DNA of 64,000 bases from Thalassospira sp. HF15 (GTDB lineage: Bacteria > Pseudomonadota > Alphaproteobacteria > Rhodospirillales > Thalassospiraceae): positions 434,001-498,000 of the forward strand of contig NZ_JAAVKI010000004.1 in assembly GCF_011806525.1 (NCBI RefSeq), read 5' to 3'. The translations under genes and the position numbers were made by a program. The first letter of the stretch is position 1; each line of letters starts with the position of its first letter. The notes under the pieces were generated by a model. It ran no database searches. It was not told the DNA's origin and saw only the letters and a list, made by a program, of their open reading frames with translations. Positions 26,622-35,150 of this stretch are shown piece by piece.

Positions 26622-27863
26622 TCATCCCTGCCCAATCGGCTCAGACCTGTTCGCATCACGCATGAACGCCAAAACCGCTGCCCCGACAAAGGCAAACGCG
26701 CAAGCCATCAGAACGGTTGTCTGAAAATCAAAGACACTTGCAACCACGCCGGTCAAAAGGTTGCCGATCAGACCGCCAACAAACAACGTGCTGACATAAT
26801 AGCTTGTCGCGACACCGGGCTGATCGGGGGCGAAATTCTGAACGAATGTCATGCTGATCCCGGCAAAGATGCCGTAATAGATGCCATCAAGTGTCGCAAG
26901 TACCAGCACATCAACAAGCGTTGTCGCCTGATAAATCAGGCCAAAGAATATCGCTCCAAGAAGTGCTGCGATCAGCATCCCCTTGCGCTCGCCGACACGC
27001 TTGATCAGGGATGCGCAGAAATAGATCACCACCACCTCGACAAAGCACTTCACCGTCAGGGCGAAGCCCGCCGAAGACGCCACAAGTCCGAGTTCGGTCG
27101 AGAAATAAAGCGGCATGGCCGAGACAAACACCACATTGGCCGCACCAATGAAAAACACCGGCACGCACGCAGATAGCAGCCCGAAATTAAACGGGACTTT
27201 TTCGCCGCTTTTGAGACTGTTGGGATGATGGGTTTTGAACGCCGCCGGGACGATAAGCAAACATGCAGCGAACCAAATGGCGGCAAGTCCGGCAATCGCG
27301 TAATAGGTCGGCGCGAAACCGTAGACGCCGTAAAATGACAGCGACGCCGCAGGCCCGACCATCCAGCCAAGCGAGGTCTGCATGCGCAGAAAACCATTGA
27401 ATTTGACCACATCCCGCCCGGTCTGTTCGGCAAACAGACGGCCGAAACTGTACATGACCGACAGCGCGCCTGATCCAACACCCAGCAGGATTGATACAAT
27501 GCCCAGATAAACCCAGTAAATCTGAAACAGACCCAGCAATGTCATCCCGGCAGCAAAGCACAAAATGCTGGTGATCAGCAGGAATTTGACGGGTACTGCC
27601 CGATCAATCGCGCGGCCAAAACTGCGATTGACGAGAAGCGTCACACATACCTGAACAATCGCCACAAGGCTCAGTTTCCAGGGCGCTTGCCCAAGCCCCT
27701 CGACAACATAGAGCCCGGCCAATGGTGCCGCACTTGATGAGGTAAAGGCCCCCATCAGAAGCAAACCCAGGACCAGAAGCGGATAACGATCCAGCAGCCC
27801 CATCACCGCCGAACGATGCATAGGTGATTTTGCCTGCACATTTGTTTCGGCATCATGGTTCAT
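26622..27863 (-). CDS. MFS transporter, SetA/SetB-like sugar efflux type
   Basis: The protein has 413 residues and twelve predicted membrane helices. The opening LLVLGLLLMGAFTSSSAAPLAGLYVVEGLG and the loop RSFGRAIDRAVPVKFLLI resemble SetA/SetB sugar efflux proteins, which expel sugars or drugs. The second half has LIKRVGERKGMLIAALLGAIFFGLIYQATT and LVDVLVLATLDGIYYGIFAGISMTFVQNFAPDQPG. No sugar-metabolism gene adjoins it, so the substrate remains open. It is separated by 41 bp from the YaiI-like gene on the same strand. Confidence 0.82.
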   Translation of the reverse strand: MNHDAETNVQAKSPMHRSAVMGLLDRYPLLVLGLLLMGAFTSSSAAPLAGLYVVEGLGQAPWKLSLVAIVQVCVTLLVNRSFGRAIDRAVPVKFLLITSILCFAAGMTLLGLFQIYWVYLGIVSILLGVGSGALSVMYSFGRLFAEQTGRDVVKFNGFLRMQTSLGWMVGPAASLSFYGVYGFAPTYYAIAGLAAIWFAACLLIVPAAFKTHHPNSLKSGEKVPFNFGLLSACVPVFFIGAANVVFVSAMPLYFSTELGLVASSAGFALTVKCFVEVVVIYFCASLIKRVGERKGMLIAALLGAIFFGLIYQATTLVDVLVLATLDGIYYGIFAGISMTFVQNFAPDQPGVATSYYVSTLFVGGLIGNLLTGVVASVFDFQTTVLMACAFAFVGAAVLAFMRDANRSEPIGQG

Positions 27864-27992
27864 GAAGGCGCCCTATCATCTTGATTACAATATCGACAAA
27901 CGCTTCTAGCGCCTTGTTTTGGAATTGCTAAGCCTTTCAAGGCATTGAACGAAAATGTCACAAAAGCATCATCTGTGAAAGGATATCCAAAA

Positions 27993-28023
27993 CAAAACCC
28001 CCACCCGGTTTCCCGGATGGGGG
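27993..28023 (-). terminator. Intrinsic terminator of the cold-shock gene
   Basis: CCCCCATCCGG and CCGGGTGGGGG pair around a GAAA loop on the minus strand. TTTTGTTTTGG follows. It lies 43 bp past the csp stop. Confidence 0.88.
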
Positions 28024-28065
28024 CTTCGTTAATGCGGCGCCCTTCACAAGGAAGGACAAGCCGAA

Positions 28066-28275
28066 TTAGGCGGCGGTCAGGTCATCAGCCGAAACGCGAC
28101 CCGAACGTGAGTCGGTGCGCAGTTCGTAGTTGATTTTGTCGCCTTCCTGCGGGTGGCCCATGCCAGCGCGTTCTACAGCGCTGATGTGCAGGAATACGTC
28201 ATTTCCGCCTTCGTCCGGCTGAATGAAACCAAAACCTTTAGTTGCGTTGAACCATTTAACGGTACCAGTTGCCAT
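28066..28275 (-). CDS. CspA-family cold-shock protein
   Basis: This 69-residue single-domain OB fold has both nucleic-acid motifs: KGFGFIQPD (RNP1) and VFLHIS (RNP2). The start MATGTVKWFNATKGFGF is standard, and AGGAGAT lies a few bases upstream of the ATG at 28275. Cold-shock proteins bind single-stranded RNA and act as RNA chaperones and antiterminators. It lies 78 bp downstream of a DEAD-box helicase on the same strand. That is a sensible partnership in RNA unfolding at low temperature. Confidence 0.97.
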   Translation of the reverse strand: MATGTVKWFNATKGFGFIQPDEGGNDVFLHISAVERAGMGHPQEGDKINYELRTDSRSGRVSADDLTAA

Positions 28276-28353
28276 CTTTAGATCTCCTATCGAGTATTGA
28301 TTGGCGTTTCGACACACCCCGCGTGGGTGCGCCTATGGGATTTTGAAAAACAA

Positions 28354-30135
28354 TCAGGCACGTTCGCGCCGTGGCTGTTTTCCAGAAGTGTTGGCGCGGC
28401 CTGCACCACCCGGCTGCCCGCCGGACTGTGCGCCACGTTGATTGCGATTGCGGTTTACACCGCCGCGCTTGCCTTGCGGTCCGGTATTTCGGGAACCATT
28501 GCCCCCATTACCATTCGCGCGGCGTTCCTCGGTGCTGCCCAAAAAGGACAAACCGGAAGAAATTGAATTATCGCCCTTGGGCTGATCCCGACGGTTGCCA
28601 TTGGAATCAACCTTCTTGGCAGGGCGTTTGCGGCCATCGTTGTGGCTGGCACCATTATCGCTGCCATTGCCACGACCATTCGCCGGTTTGGACTTAAGCC
28701 CGCCCTTGTAACGGCTTTTGGATTTTTCCAATGCCGGGTTGGACGGTGCTTTTGCTGCGGTATCATTGCTGGCACTGGCCGAACCTTCGCCGTCACGACG
28801 CTGATTTGCCTTGCGGGCGTCATCACGATCACGGCGCGGCGCATTGCCACCCCGTGCATCGCTGCGACCGCCCCGGCCATTGCCACGATTACCGCCTGCA
28901 CCACCGCGTCCAGCATTGCCGCGCGCCTGACCACCACCGCTGGAACGACGTCCACGGTTGGCTTCACGCGCTTCGGCAGATTCTGCTTCCTGAGCCGCTG
29001 CTGCTTTCGCATCACGGCGATCAATCACAGGGATCGACTGACGGGTGGTTTTTTCAATATCACGCAGCAGACCACGTTCTTCTTCGTCACAAAACGCGAT
29101 CGCGGTTCCGCTTGCGCCACCACGGGCCGTACGGCCGATGCGGTGAACGTAGCTTTCCGGCACGTTCGGAAGCTCGAAGTTTACAACGTGGCTGACGCTG
29201 TCGACATCGATACCGCGTGCGGCGATATCGGTTGCGACGAGGACGTTGATCTGACCATCCTTGAAGGCATTCAGGGCGCGCTCACGCTGGTTCTGGCTTT
29301 TATTGCCATGAATGGCGGCGGCACTGATTTTGTTGGCTTCAAGATGGCGCGCAACCCGATCCGCCCCGCGTTTGGTGCGGGTAAAGACCAGTGTGCGTTT
29401 GAAAACTGGATTATCCAGAAGTTCTGCCAGCAGCTGACGCTTACGCGTGCGTTCAATCAGATAGACTGACTGCTCGACACGTTCCTGGGTGGTGGCAACC
29501 GGGGTTACCGACACCTTGACCGGATCAGACAGCATGTCACCTGCCAACTGGCCGATCTGGCCGGGCATGGTGGCAGAGAAGAACAGGTTCTGGCGATCGC
29601 GCGGCAGCATCTTGATGATCCGCTTGATCGGCGGCAAGAAGCCGAGATCAAGCATGTGGTCGGCTTCATCGAGCACCACCACTTCAACATGCTTAAGGCT
29701 GAGCTTGCCGCTATCGACATGGTCAAGCAAACGACCAGGGGTAGCGACAAGGACCTCGACACCGGGGGTTATGGCCTTGATCTGCGGACCAGGGGCAACA
29801 CCACCAACGACAACAGTCATGCGGACATTAAGAAAGCGGCCGTACGCACGGAAACTGTCGCCGATCTGGGCGGCAAGTTCACGCGTCGGCGCAAGAACGA
29901 GAACACGGCATGCCCCTTTGGGCGTGCGGGTATCGATTTTGGAAAGTCGGTCAAGGATCGGCAAGGCAAACGCTGCCGTCTTGCCGGTACCTGTTTGTGC
30001 GATACCAAGCAGGTCCTTGCCGTCAAGAAGTGAGGGGATGGATTGTGCCTGGATCGGGGTCGGCGCGTCATAGCCTTCTTGGGCAAGCGCGCGCAAGACC
30101 GGCTCGGCGAGGCCGAGTTCGGAAAACTGGGTCAA
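28354..30135 (-). CDS. DEAD-box ATP-dependent RNA helicase (RhlE-like) with long basic tail
   Basis: The protein has 593 residues. The helicase core is complete: the Q motif (PTPIQAQSIP), AQTGTGKT, PTRELAAQI, TPGRLLDH, DEADHMLDLGF, FSATMP, then VLVATDIAARGIDV and HRIGRTARGG. From about residue 385 the chain becomes a 200-residue low-complexity tail rich in Arg, Gly and Asn (such as RGGAGGNRGNGRGGRS), typical of RNA-binding RGG extensions. The probable role is ribosome assembly or RNA turnover, with csp as neighbour. The only fitting start I find is a TTG at 30135 without a clear ribosome site, so the N-terminus is uncertain. Confidence 0.93.
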   Translation of the reverse strand: MTQFSELGLAEPVLRALAQEGYDAPTPIQAQSIPSLLDGKDLLGIAQTGTGKTAAFALPILDRLSKIDTRTPKGACRVLVLAPTRELAAQIGDSFRAYGRFLNVRMTVVVGGVAPGPQIKAITPGVEVLVATPGRLLDHVDSGKLSLKHVEVVVLDEADHMLDLGFLPPIKRIIKMLPRDRQNLFFSATMPGQIGQLAGDMLSDPVKVSVTPVATTQERVEQSVYLIERTRKRQLLAELLDNPVFKRTLVFTRTKRGADRVARHLEANKISAAAIHGNKSQNQRERALNAFKDGQINVLVATDIAARGIDVDSVSHVVNFELPNVPESYVHRIGRTARGGASGTAIAFCDEEERGLLRDIEKTTRQSIPVIDRRDAKAAAAQEAESAEAREANRGRRSSGGGQARGNAGRGGAGGNRGNGRGGRSDARGGNAPRRDRDDARKANQRRDGEGSASASNDTAAKAPSNPALEKSKSRYKGGLKSKPANGRGNGSDNGASHNDGRKRPAKKVDSNGNRRDQPKGDNSISSGLSFLGSTEERRANGNGGNGSRNTGPQGKRGGVNRNRNQRGAQSGGQPGGAGRANTSGKQPRRERA

Positions 30136-30459
30136 ATAAGGGTAACTCGTAAATTGGAGGCTGCAGACAGCTGGGACTTCGCCCGGTAAAAAATAGTAAT
30201 CAGGTCTGCGCCTTGCAGTTCTGGAAGCACCCGCGTAGCTGGATACTTCAATGCGTTCTCAGGTTAATCGCTCAACAGTGGGGGACTTTCATCCCCTCTA
30301 CGCTTCTGGAGCGATCAAATAACAGCCACACCATGCGCAGAGTTTTATCCCCTTGTCAAACAGCTATTTTTTTTAAGCCCCGCGTTTTACGCACAACGGC
30401 ACGGCAGATTTGCGCTGCCATGCCGTTGTGACTACAAATGCATGCCGCATTGGGCGCGA
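30136..30459. other. Gene-free region with a 15-bp hairpin
   Basis: There is no convincing gene in these 324 bp. The inverted repeat at 30392-30406 and 30416-30430 (CACAACGGCACGGCA against TGCCATGCCGTTGTG, one mismatch, 9-base loop) lies 30 bp past the stop of the Cys-rich gene. It has no adjacent T-run on either strand. An eight-base T-run at 30367-30374 lies beyond it, with the wrong polarity for termination of that gene. The helicase promoter must be in the right part. Confidence 0.5.
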
Positions 30460-31044
30460 TCAAAACGCACCGCAAGGGTTCCCCGCGCCGCACGGATTAT
30501 AGGCTGCGCAAGGATTGCTGGCTGCACACGGGTTGCTTGCCGCTGGCGCACACGGTGATGCAGCACACGGTGACGCGGCACAAGGCGAAGCACCACATGG
30601 GTTATACGCAGCATACGGATTCCCTGCCGCACAGGGACTAGCCGCGGCGCACGGATTGGCGCTGCATGGTGCCGCTGCACAGGGATTATAGGCCGCACAA
30701 GGATTGGCAACGCACGGGCTTGCCGCACAAGGGTTGTATCCCGCACCACACGGATTTGCACCACAGGGGCTGTAACCAGCTGCGCATGGATTTGCAGCAC
30801 ACGGGTTCGCCGCACATGGATTATATCCAGCGCCACACGGGTTCGCCCCGCATGGATTGGCACCACATGGATTTGCCGCGCACGGGTTCGCACCACAGGG
30901 ATTACTGCCTGCTGCTGGCAGTTTCACCGGGGCCGGATTGGCGACCGCCGGGATATTTGCCGTGTGGCTATAGTGATCAAGCGCGACGGCGCCGGTTGCT
31001 GCAAGGAAGACCGCACCAAACAGAAGTGTGTTTTTCTCGCTCAT
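30460..31044 (-). CDS. Cys-rich [N/S]PC-repeat protein coupled to a sulfur transporter
   Basis: The protein has 194 residues. A single hydrophobic segment near the N-terminus (TLLFGAVFLAATGAVALDHY) is a signal or anchor. From about residue 47 the chain consists only of short repeats of the type NPCGA, NPCAA, SPCAA, NPCAAY and NPCGAGY. I count 25 cysteines, each preceded by Pro, and one repeat where Tyr replaces Cys (NPYAAY). I do not recognise a characterised family. The ATG overlaps the stop of the YeeE/YedE gene (ATGA), so it is translated with it. The cysteine density suggests metal or sulfane-sulfur binding outside the membrane. That is inference. The start at 31044 is set by the overlap. 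Confidence 0.85.
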   Translation of the reverse strand: MSEKNTLLFGAVFLAATGAVALDHYSHTANIPAVANPAPVKLPAAGSNPCGANPCAANPCGANPCGANPCGAGYNPCAANPCAANPCAAGYSPCGANPCGAGYNPCAASPCVANPCAAYNPCAAAPCSANPCAAASPCAAGNPYAAYNPCGASPCAASPCAASPCAPAASNPCAASNPCAAYNPCGAGNPCGAF

Positions 31045-32252
31045 TTCCGGAAACCATCCATTCCAAAGACAGGGCGCAGCGCGATGCCAACCCAGCTGCC
31101 CGCAAAGGCCAGCACAAACCACAACCAGCCATGCACACTGCCTGAGGCAATCCCGCTAAAGAACGCGCCGATGTTGCAGCCAAAGGCCAGACGCGCGCCA
31201 TAGCCCATCAGAAGCCCGCCGATCGCCGCCGCCACAAGGGATGTGACCGGAACAGAAACCTTGGGCGCAAACTTGCCAGCCAGCGCAGCGGCAAAAGCAG
31301 CCCCGATCACAATGCCGAAATTCATCACCGAGGTGTTGTCTTCCAGGACCGAGTTGCCAAGTGCGCGCGCCGGGCCACCCCAGTTCCAGAATTCCCAGGT
31401 TTCAACCGGGATGCCGATGACCTGCGCGATCTTTGCCCCCCAAAGGCCAAAGCCAAAGGTGATCGACCATGGATGGCCTGCAATCAGAAGCGTCGCAACA
31501 TTGAGCCCGGCCAAAAGCAGACCGGTCCAAACCAGCGGCCAAGGGCCGTGGAAAAAACGTGCAATGCCTTCGCGCGGGGCACTTGAAACAACCTCAAGCC
31601 CGCCATGGGCACGCTTTTCAACAAGTACGGTCAAAAGCGCCACCAGCGCCAGACCGCCAAAGGTCACCGCAAGGCCGCCCCCGATGCCATATTCGCGACC
31701 AAGGCTCATTGGCGGCAAGGATGGCAGTTCCAACCACATCGGCAGATGGGCCGTCCCGATCACGGCACCGATAATAAAGAATGCAAGCGTGATCAGCATC
31801 CGCGCACTGCCACCGCCCACGGTAAACAACGTGCCCGAACCACAGCCACCACCAAGCTGCATGCCAAGACCAAACAGAAATGCCCCGATCAGAACCGACA
31901 TGCCAACAGGTGCCACCGCACCGACAACCGATCCGCCCAACGGACTGCCAAGCGACAGCATCGGTATGAACGCCGCCGCCGCAACCCCGATCATCAGAAG
32001 CTGCGCGCGCAAGGCACGGCCGCGCTTTTCAACAGAAAACCGTCGCCAGCCCCCGGTAAACCCAAAGGACGCATGATAAAGCGCAATACCCAGCAACCCG
32101 CCAAGGCCGTAAAGAACAGCCTGCTTAAGATCAACCGCCTGTGAAATCGCGATGCCGACAATAACAAACAGGACGGCGGTAATCGCAGCCGGTCCCTTGT
32201 CAAAGGTAAAACCAGACGTTCCCGGATTTGCTTTTAAGGTCGTTTCAGACAT
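31041..32252 (-). CDS. YeeE/YedE-family sulfur-compound transporter (TsuA-like)
   Basis: The protein has 403 residues and about nine to ten membrane helices in two DUF395-type repeats. The repeats carry the conserved Cys/Gly motifs GLGMQLGGGCGSGTLF and RLAFGCNIGAFFSGIASGS, the signature of YeeE/TsuA. In characterised members, conserved cysteines relay thiosulfate through the membrane. It follows the rhodanese gene by 94 bp and overlaps the Cys-rich repeat gene by four bases. Sulfur uptake is the likely role, with selenium or another sulfur anion possible. The ATG at 32252 is preferred over a TTG at 32264. Confidence 0.88.
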   Translation of the reverse strand: MSETTLKANPGTSGFTFDKGPAAITAVLFVIVGIAISQAVDLKQAVLYGLGGLLGIALYHASFGFTGGWRRFSVEKRGRALRAQLLMIGVAAAAFIPMLSLGSPLGGSVVGAVAPVGMSVLIGAFLFGLGMQLGGGCGSGTLFTVGGGSARMLITLAFFIIGAVIGTAHLPMWLELPSLPPMSLGREYGIGGGLAVTFGGLALVALLTVLVEKRAHGGLEVVSSAPREGIARFFHGPWPLVWTGLLLAGLNVATLLIAGHPWSITFGFGLWGAKIAQVIGIPVETWEFWNWGGPARALGNSVLEDNTSVMNFGIVIGAAFAAALAGKFAPKVSVPVTSLVAAAIGGLLMGYGARLAFGCNIGAFFSGIASGSVHGWLWFVLAFAGSWVGIALRPVFGMDGFRK

Positions 32253-32346
32253 GGTGAGGCTCAATAACCTGAAATCAGATACTTAAATGAAAACGGAACC
32301 GGCTGACCGGTTCCGTCCAAAATGTTCTTATACTGCCTGGAACCGA

Positions 32347-33282
32347 TCAGGAGCCCGGGTTTTCCGGGATCACCATTTCGCGTTTCGGGTCAGCCGCCCA
32401 TTCGGTCAGGGAGCCATCATACATGGCCGTGTTCTTGTTGCCCATCACTTCGGACAGGCCAAACCATGCAACCGATGCCCAGTGGCCAGTATTGCAATAG
32501 GTGATTTCCTTCGCATCCGTCGCAACACCAGCATCGGCAACAAGGTTTTCAATCACGTCAGCTGCAACAAAGGCACCGTCCTGATCGCTGTAGAACCGCG
32601 ACTGCGGAATGTTTTTCGCACCCGGCACGGCACCCGGACGGGCAACAACACCACTTTTTGCCTGACCGGTAAACTGTGCAACCGGGCGGGCATCAACAAG
32701 CTCAATGCCCTCAGCGCGTGCCTTGGCAACATCATCGGCGGTTGCAAGAAGCTCAGGACGGAAATCGGCGTTAAAGGCCACTGCACGTGGTGCAACCGGA
32801 TCGGTCGAAACGGCTTTGCCTGCGGCAAGCCATGCGCGCTGACCGCCATCAAGGATGGTAACCGCGTCATGCCCCAGAACCTTGAAGGTCCAGTAAACAC
32901 GGGTGGCCGAACCGAAGTCAGAGCTGTTCTGTCCCGCCGGAACAACAACAACCTGTTTGTCATTGTCGATACCAAGGGCGCCAATGCGTTTGGAAATTAC
33001 ATCAACCGGCGGCAGCATACCAACCACATTGTCGACCTTTGCGCGCCAACCGAATTTGCCATAAGGCGCGTAGACCGCACCTGGAATGTGACCTGCTTCG
33101 TACGGGCTGCCACTTTTGGTCAGGGAACGGATATCCACAACCACCAGCGACGGATTATCAAGATTGTCCGCAACCCAGTTGGCATCAACCAACGGCTGTT
33201 CGGTAAGACGTTCCGCCTGCGCAGCACTTCCGGCAAAGGCAAAGGTGATCGCCGCAACGGCAGAAAGAATGAGGGAACGCAT
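32347..33282 (-). CDS. Periplasmic thiosulfate/3-mercaptopyruvate sulfurtransferase
   Basis: The protein has 311 residues. A signal peptide is clear (RSLILSAVAAITFAFAGSAAQA, cleavage after AQA). Two rhodanese domains follow. The N-terminal, inactive one includes VDIRSLTKSGSPYEAGHIPGAVYAPY. The C-terminal, active one has DARPVAQFTGQAK and the active-site loop EITYCNTGHWAS, with the persulfide-forming Cys. Such enzymes move sulfane sulfur from thiosulfate or mercaptopyruvate to an acceptor. GGAGA lies before the ATG at 33282. It heads a probable operon with the YeeE/YedE transporter and the Cys-rich protein. Confidence 0.92.
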   Translation of the reverse strand: MRSLILSAVAAITFAFAGSAAQAERLTEQPLVDANWVADNLDNPSLVVVDIRSLTKSGSPYEAGHIPGAVYAPYGKFGWRAKVDNVVGMLPPVDVISKRIGALGIDNDKQVVVVPAGQNSSDFGSATRVYWTFKVLGHDAVTILDGGQRAWLAAGKAVSTDPVAPRAVAFNADFRPELLATADDVAKARAEGIELVDARPVAQFTGQAKSGVVARPGAVPGAKNIPQSRFYSDQDGAFVAADVIENLVADAGVATDAKEITYCNTGHWASVAWFGLSEVMGNKNTAMYDGSLTEWAADPKREMVIPENPGS

Positions 33283-33321
33283 GGGACTGTCTCCAATGAT
33301 CAATTCATCACGATTTTGTGC

Positions 33322-33353
33322 ATTATACCTAATTGAACAAAAATAAATGTCAA
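33322..33353 (-). promoter_or_regulatory. Candidate promoter of the rhodanese operon
   Basis: The minus strand has a consensus TATAAT (33327-33322) 40 bases before the start codon. TTGACA (33353-33348) lies upstream, but the 20-base spacing is longer than usual, so activator help may be needed. The region is very AT-rich. Confidence 0.45.
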
Positions 33354-33436
33354 TACGATCATTAATACACTATTTTTTTGTTTTATATAGGCAAAGGAAC
33401 AGAAGCCCCGCGCTAAGGGTTTACACACAAAGGCTT

Positions 33437-34171
33437 TCAGGGACGAAGATTGTTCAGATAACGGGCAAATTCGCGCGCAAAAGAATCCTGGGTTTCCAGA
33501 TTGCGCAAGGCGGGCGGGCGCGTCAGGAACCCGTGCAGGGTGGCAATGATAAATTCGGCGACTGCTGACGGTTCGATATCGGTGCGCACGGTTTTGTTGA
33601 ACTGGGCCTTGCCGATGTGGGACGCCAACCCGCGCCGCCAGTAACGATAAACACCATCAATACGTTTACGCAGGTTTTCATCAAGCTCCCCTGCACCGGA
33701 TGCCAGTCGCGCCAACGGGCAACCACCTGCCAGCATATCCGGGGCATTTTCACCACCCAGTCGATCCACCTGCCCCATCAGAACCGGCAGAATATCATCG
33801 GCCCCTTCCAGGTCATCAAGCCAGACTTCATCAACATAGCCCGGCAGGCATTCCTCGATCACGGCATTGACCAGCTTGGCTTTGCCCGAAAAGTGGTGAT
33901 ATAGCGCGCCTTTGGTGCAGCCGCTTTGTTCAAGGATATTACTGATTGATGCGCCACCAAAGCCGGACCGGCGGATTTCACCAAAAGCGGCATCAAGCAG
34001 CTTCTGACGGGTGGCATCAGGATTACGCACCCTTTTGGCCACCAACGCGGTTTCTGACGACCCTTCCAGTTCCATGCTTTCGCCGACTTCCAACACCTCG
34101 TCGTCGGGAATTTCATCCGGACGCGAAATGCGCGAAAGGGCAGCAGAGAAGCTAAAAGGTTCTTTTGTCAT
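33437..34171 (-). CDS. TetR/AcrR-family regulator with N-terminal extension
   Basis: The protein has 244 residues. The helix-turn-helix (RQKLLDAAFGEIRRSGFGGASISNILEQSGCTKGALYHHFSGKAKL) begins only near residue 54. The first 50 residues are therefore an extension, mostly acidic (DEIPDDEVLEVGESMELEGSSE). The C-terminal domain has GGCPLARLASGAGELDENLRKRI, a common TetR_C subgroup. Cysteines in the recognition-helix region (SGCTK) and in GGCPL could in principle sense thiol chemistry. It lies upstream of the rhodanese-transporter genes on the same strand and is the natural candidate regulator. Confidence 0.87.
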   Translation of the reverse strand: MTKEPFSFSAALSRISRPDEIPDDEVLEVGESMELEGSSETALVAKRVRNPDATRQKLLDAAFGEIRRSGFGGASISNILEQSGCTKGALYHHFSGKAKLVNAVIEECLPGYVDEVWLDDLEGADDILPVLMGQVDRLGGENAPDMLAGGCPLARLASGAGELDENLRKRIDGVYRYWRRGLASHIGKAQFNKTVRTDIEPSAVAEFIIATLHGFLTRPPALRNLETQDSFAREFARYLNNLRP

Positions 34172-34382
34172 AGAGCCGTTCTTTTTTTGATTTGAACCGG
34201 GGGTTGGAACCCTTAAGCATCAGGTTCTACTGTTTTTTCCGCGGCGTCAATAATACAGCAGTCCAATCGAAACCTCTGTATAGGGGGATCATCACGCAGC
34301 CCCTTGCAATTCAGGTCAAAGCGTACTCTATTGTTCGACCACGCCCTTTCGGGCCGAGCCTCAAACATCCTTTGGATCGCAG

Positions 34383-35150
34383 ATGCAGCTTGATTCCATC
34401 GCCTTCGTTGCAGCCGACACCAAGATCGCACAGGATGCGATGTATCGGTTGAAACACAGATACGGTCACATTACGCCCGACAAGGCCGAGGTAATCGTTG
34501 CGCTTGGGGGTGACGGGTTCATGCTTGAAACCCTGCACCGTTATATGGGCCGCAAGGTGCCGATCTATGGCATGAACCGCGGCACGGTTGGTTTCCTGAT
34601 GAACGAATTCCGGGAAATGGATCTGACCGACCGCATTGCCGAGGCGCAGACCGTCGAACTCCATCCCCTGCAGATGGAAGCCCACACCGTTTCAGGCGAA
34701 AGCCTGTGTGCGCTGGCAATCAACGAAGTATCGCTTCTGCGTGAAACCCGACAGGCAGCAAAACTTCGCATCAAGGTTGATGGCGTTGAACGCCTTGCCG
34801 AACTGGTCTGCGATGGCGCGCTTGTCTGTACCCCTGCCGGAAGCACGGCCTATAACCTGTCGGCACACGGTCCGATCCTGCCGATGGGAAGCGGATTGCT
34901 TGCCCTTACACCGATCAGCCCGTTTCGCCCGCGTCGCTGGCGCGGGGCGCTTTTGCCACATGGCGCAGAAGTCGTGTTCAATATCGAGAATCCCGAAAAG
35001 CGCCCGGTTTCCGCCGTGGCCGACTATACCGAGGTTCGCGATGTCTCCCATGTGAAAATCCGTGAAGACCGCAGCATGAAAATCAAGCTGCTTTTCGATC
35101 CGGAACACAATCTTGAAGAACGCATCCTCAAGGAACAATTCGTCGAATGA
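34383..35150 (+). CDS. nadK: NAD kinase
   Basis: NadK phosphorylates NAD+ to NADP+. The protein has 255 residues, the short form usual in alphaproteobacteria. [20 protein letters not shown] contains the GGDG motif (42-45) and the NE/D motif region follows. [14 protein letters not shown] and [27 protein letters not shown] form the NAD-binding site and subunit contact. Its TGA overlaps the ATG of argE by four bases (ATGA), so the two are coupled. Confidence 0.97.
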   Translation: MQLDSIAFVAADTKIAQDAMYRLKHRYGHITPDKAEVIVALGGDGFMLETLHRYMGRKVPIYGMNRGTVGFLMNEFREMDLTDRIAEAQTVELHPLQMEAHTVSGESLCALAINEVSLLRETRQAAKLRIKVDGVERLAELVCDGALVCTPAGSTAYNLSAHGPILPMGSGLLALTPISPFRPRRWRGALLPHGAEVVFNIENPEKRPVSAVADYTEVRDVSHVKIREDRSMKIKLLFDPEHNLEERILKEQFVE

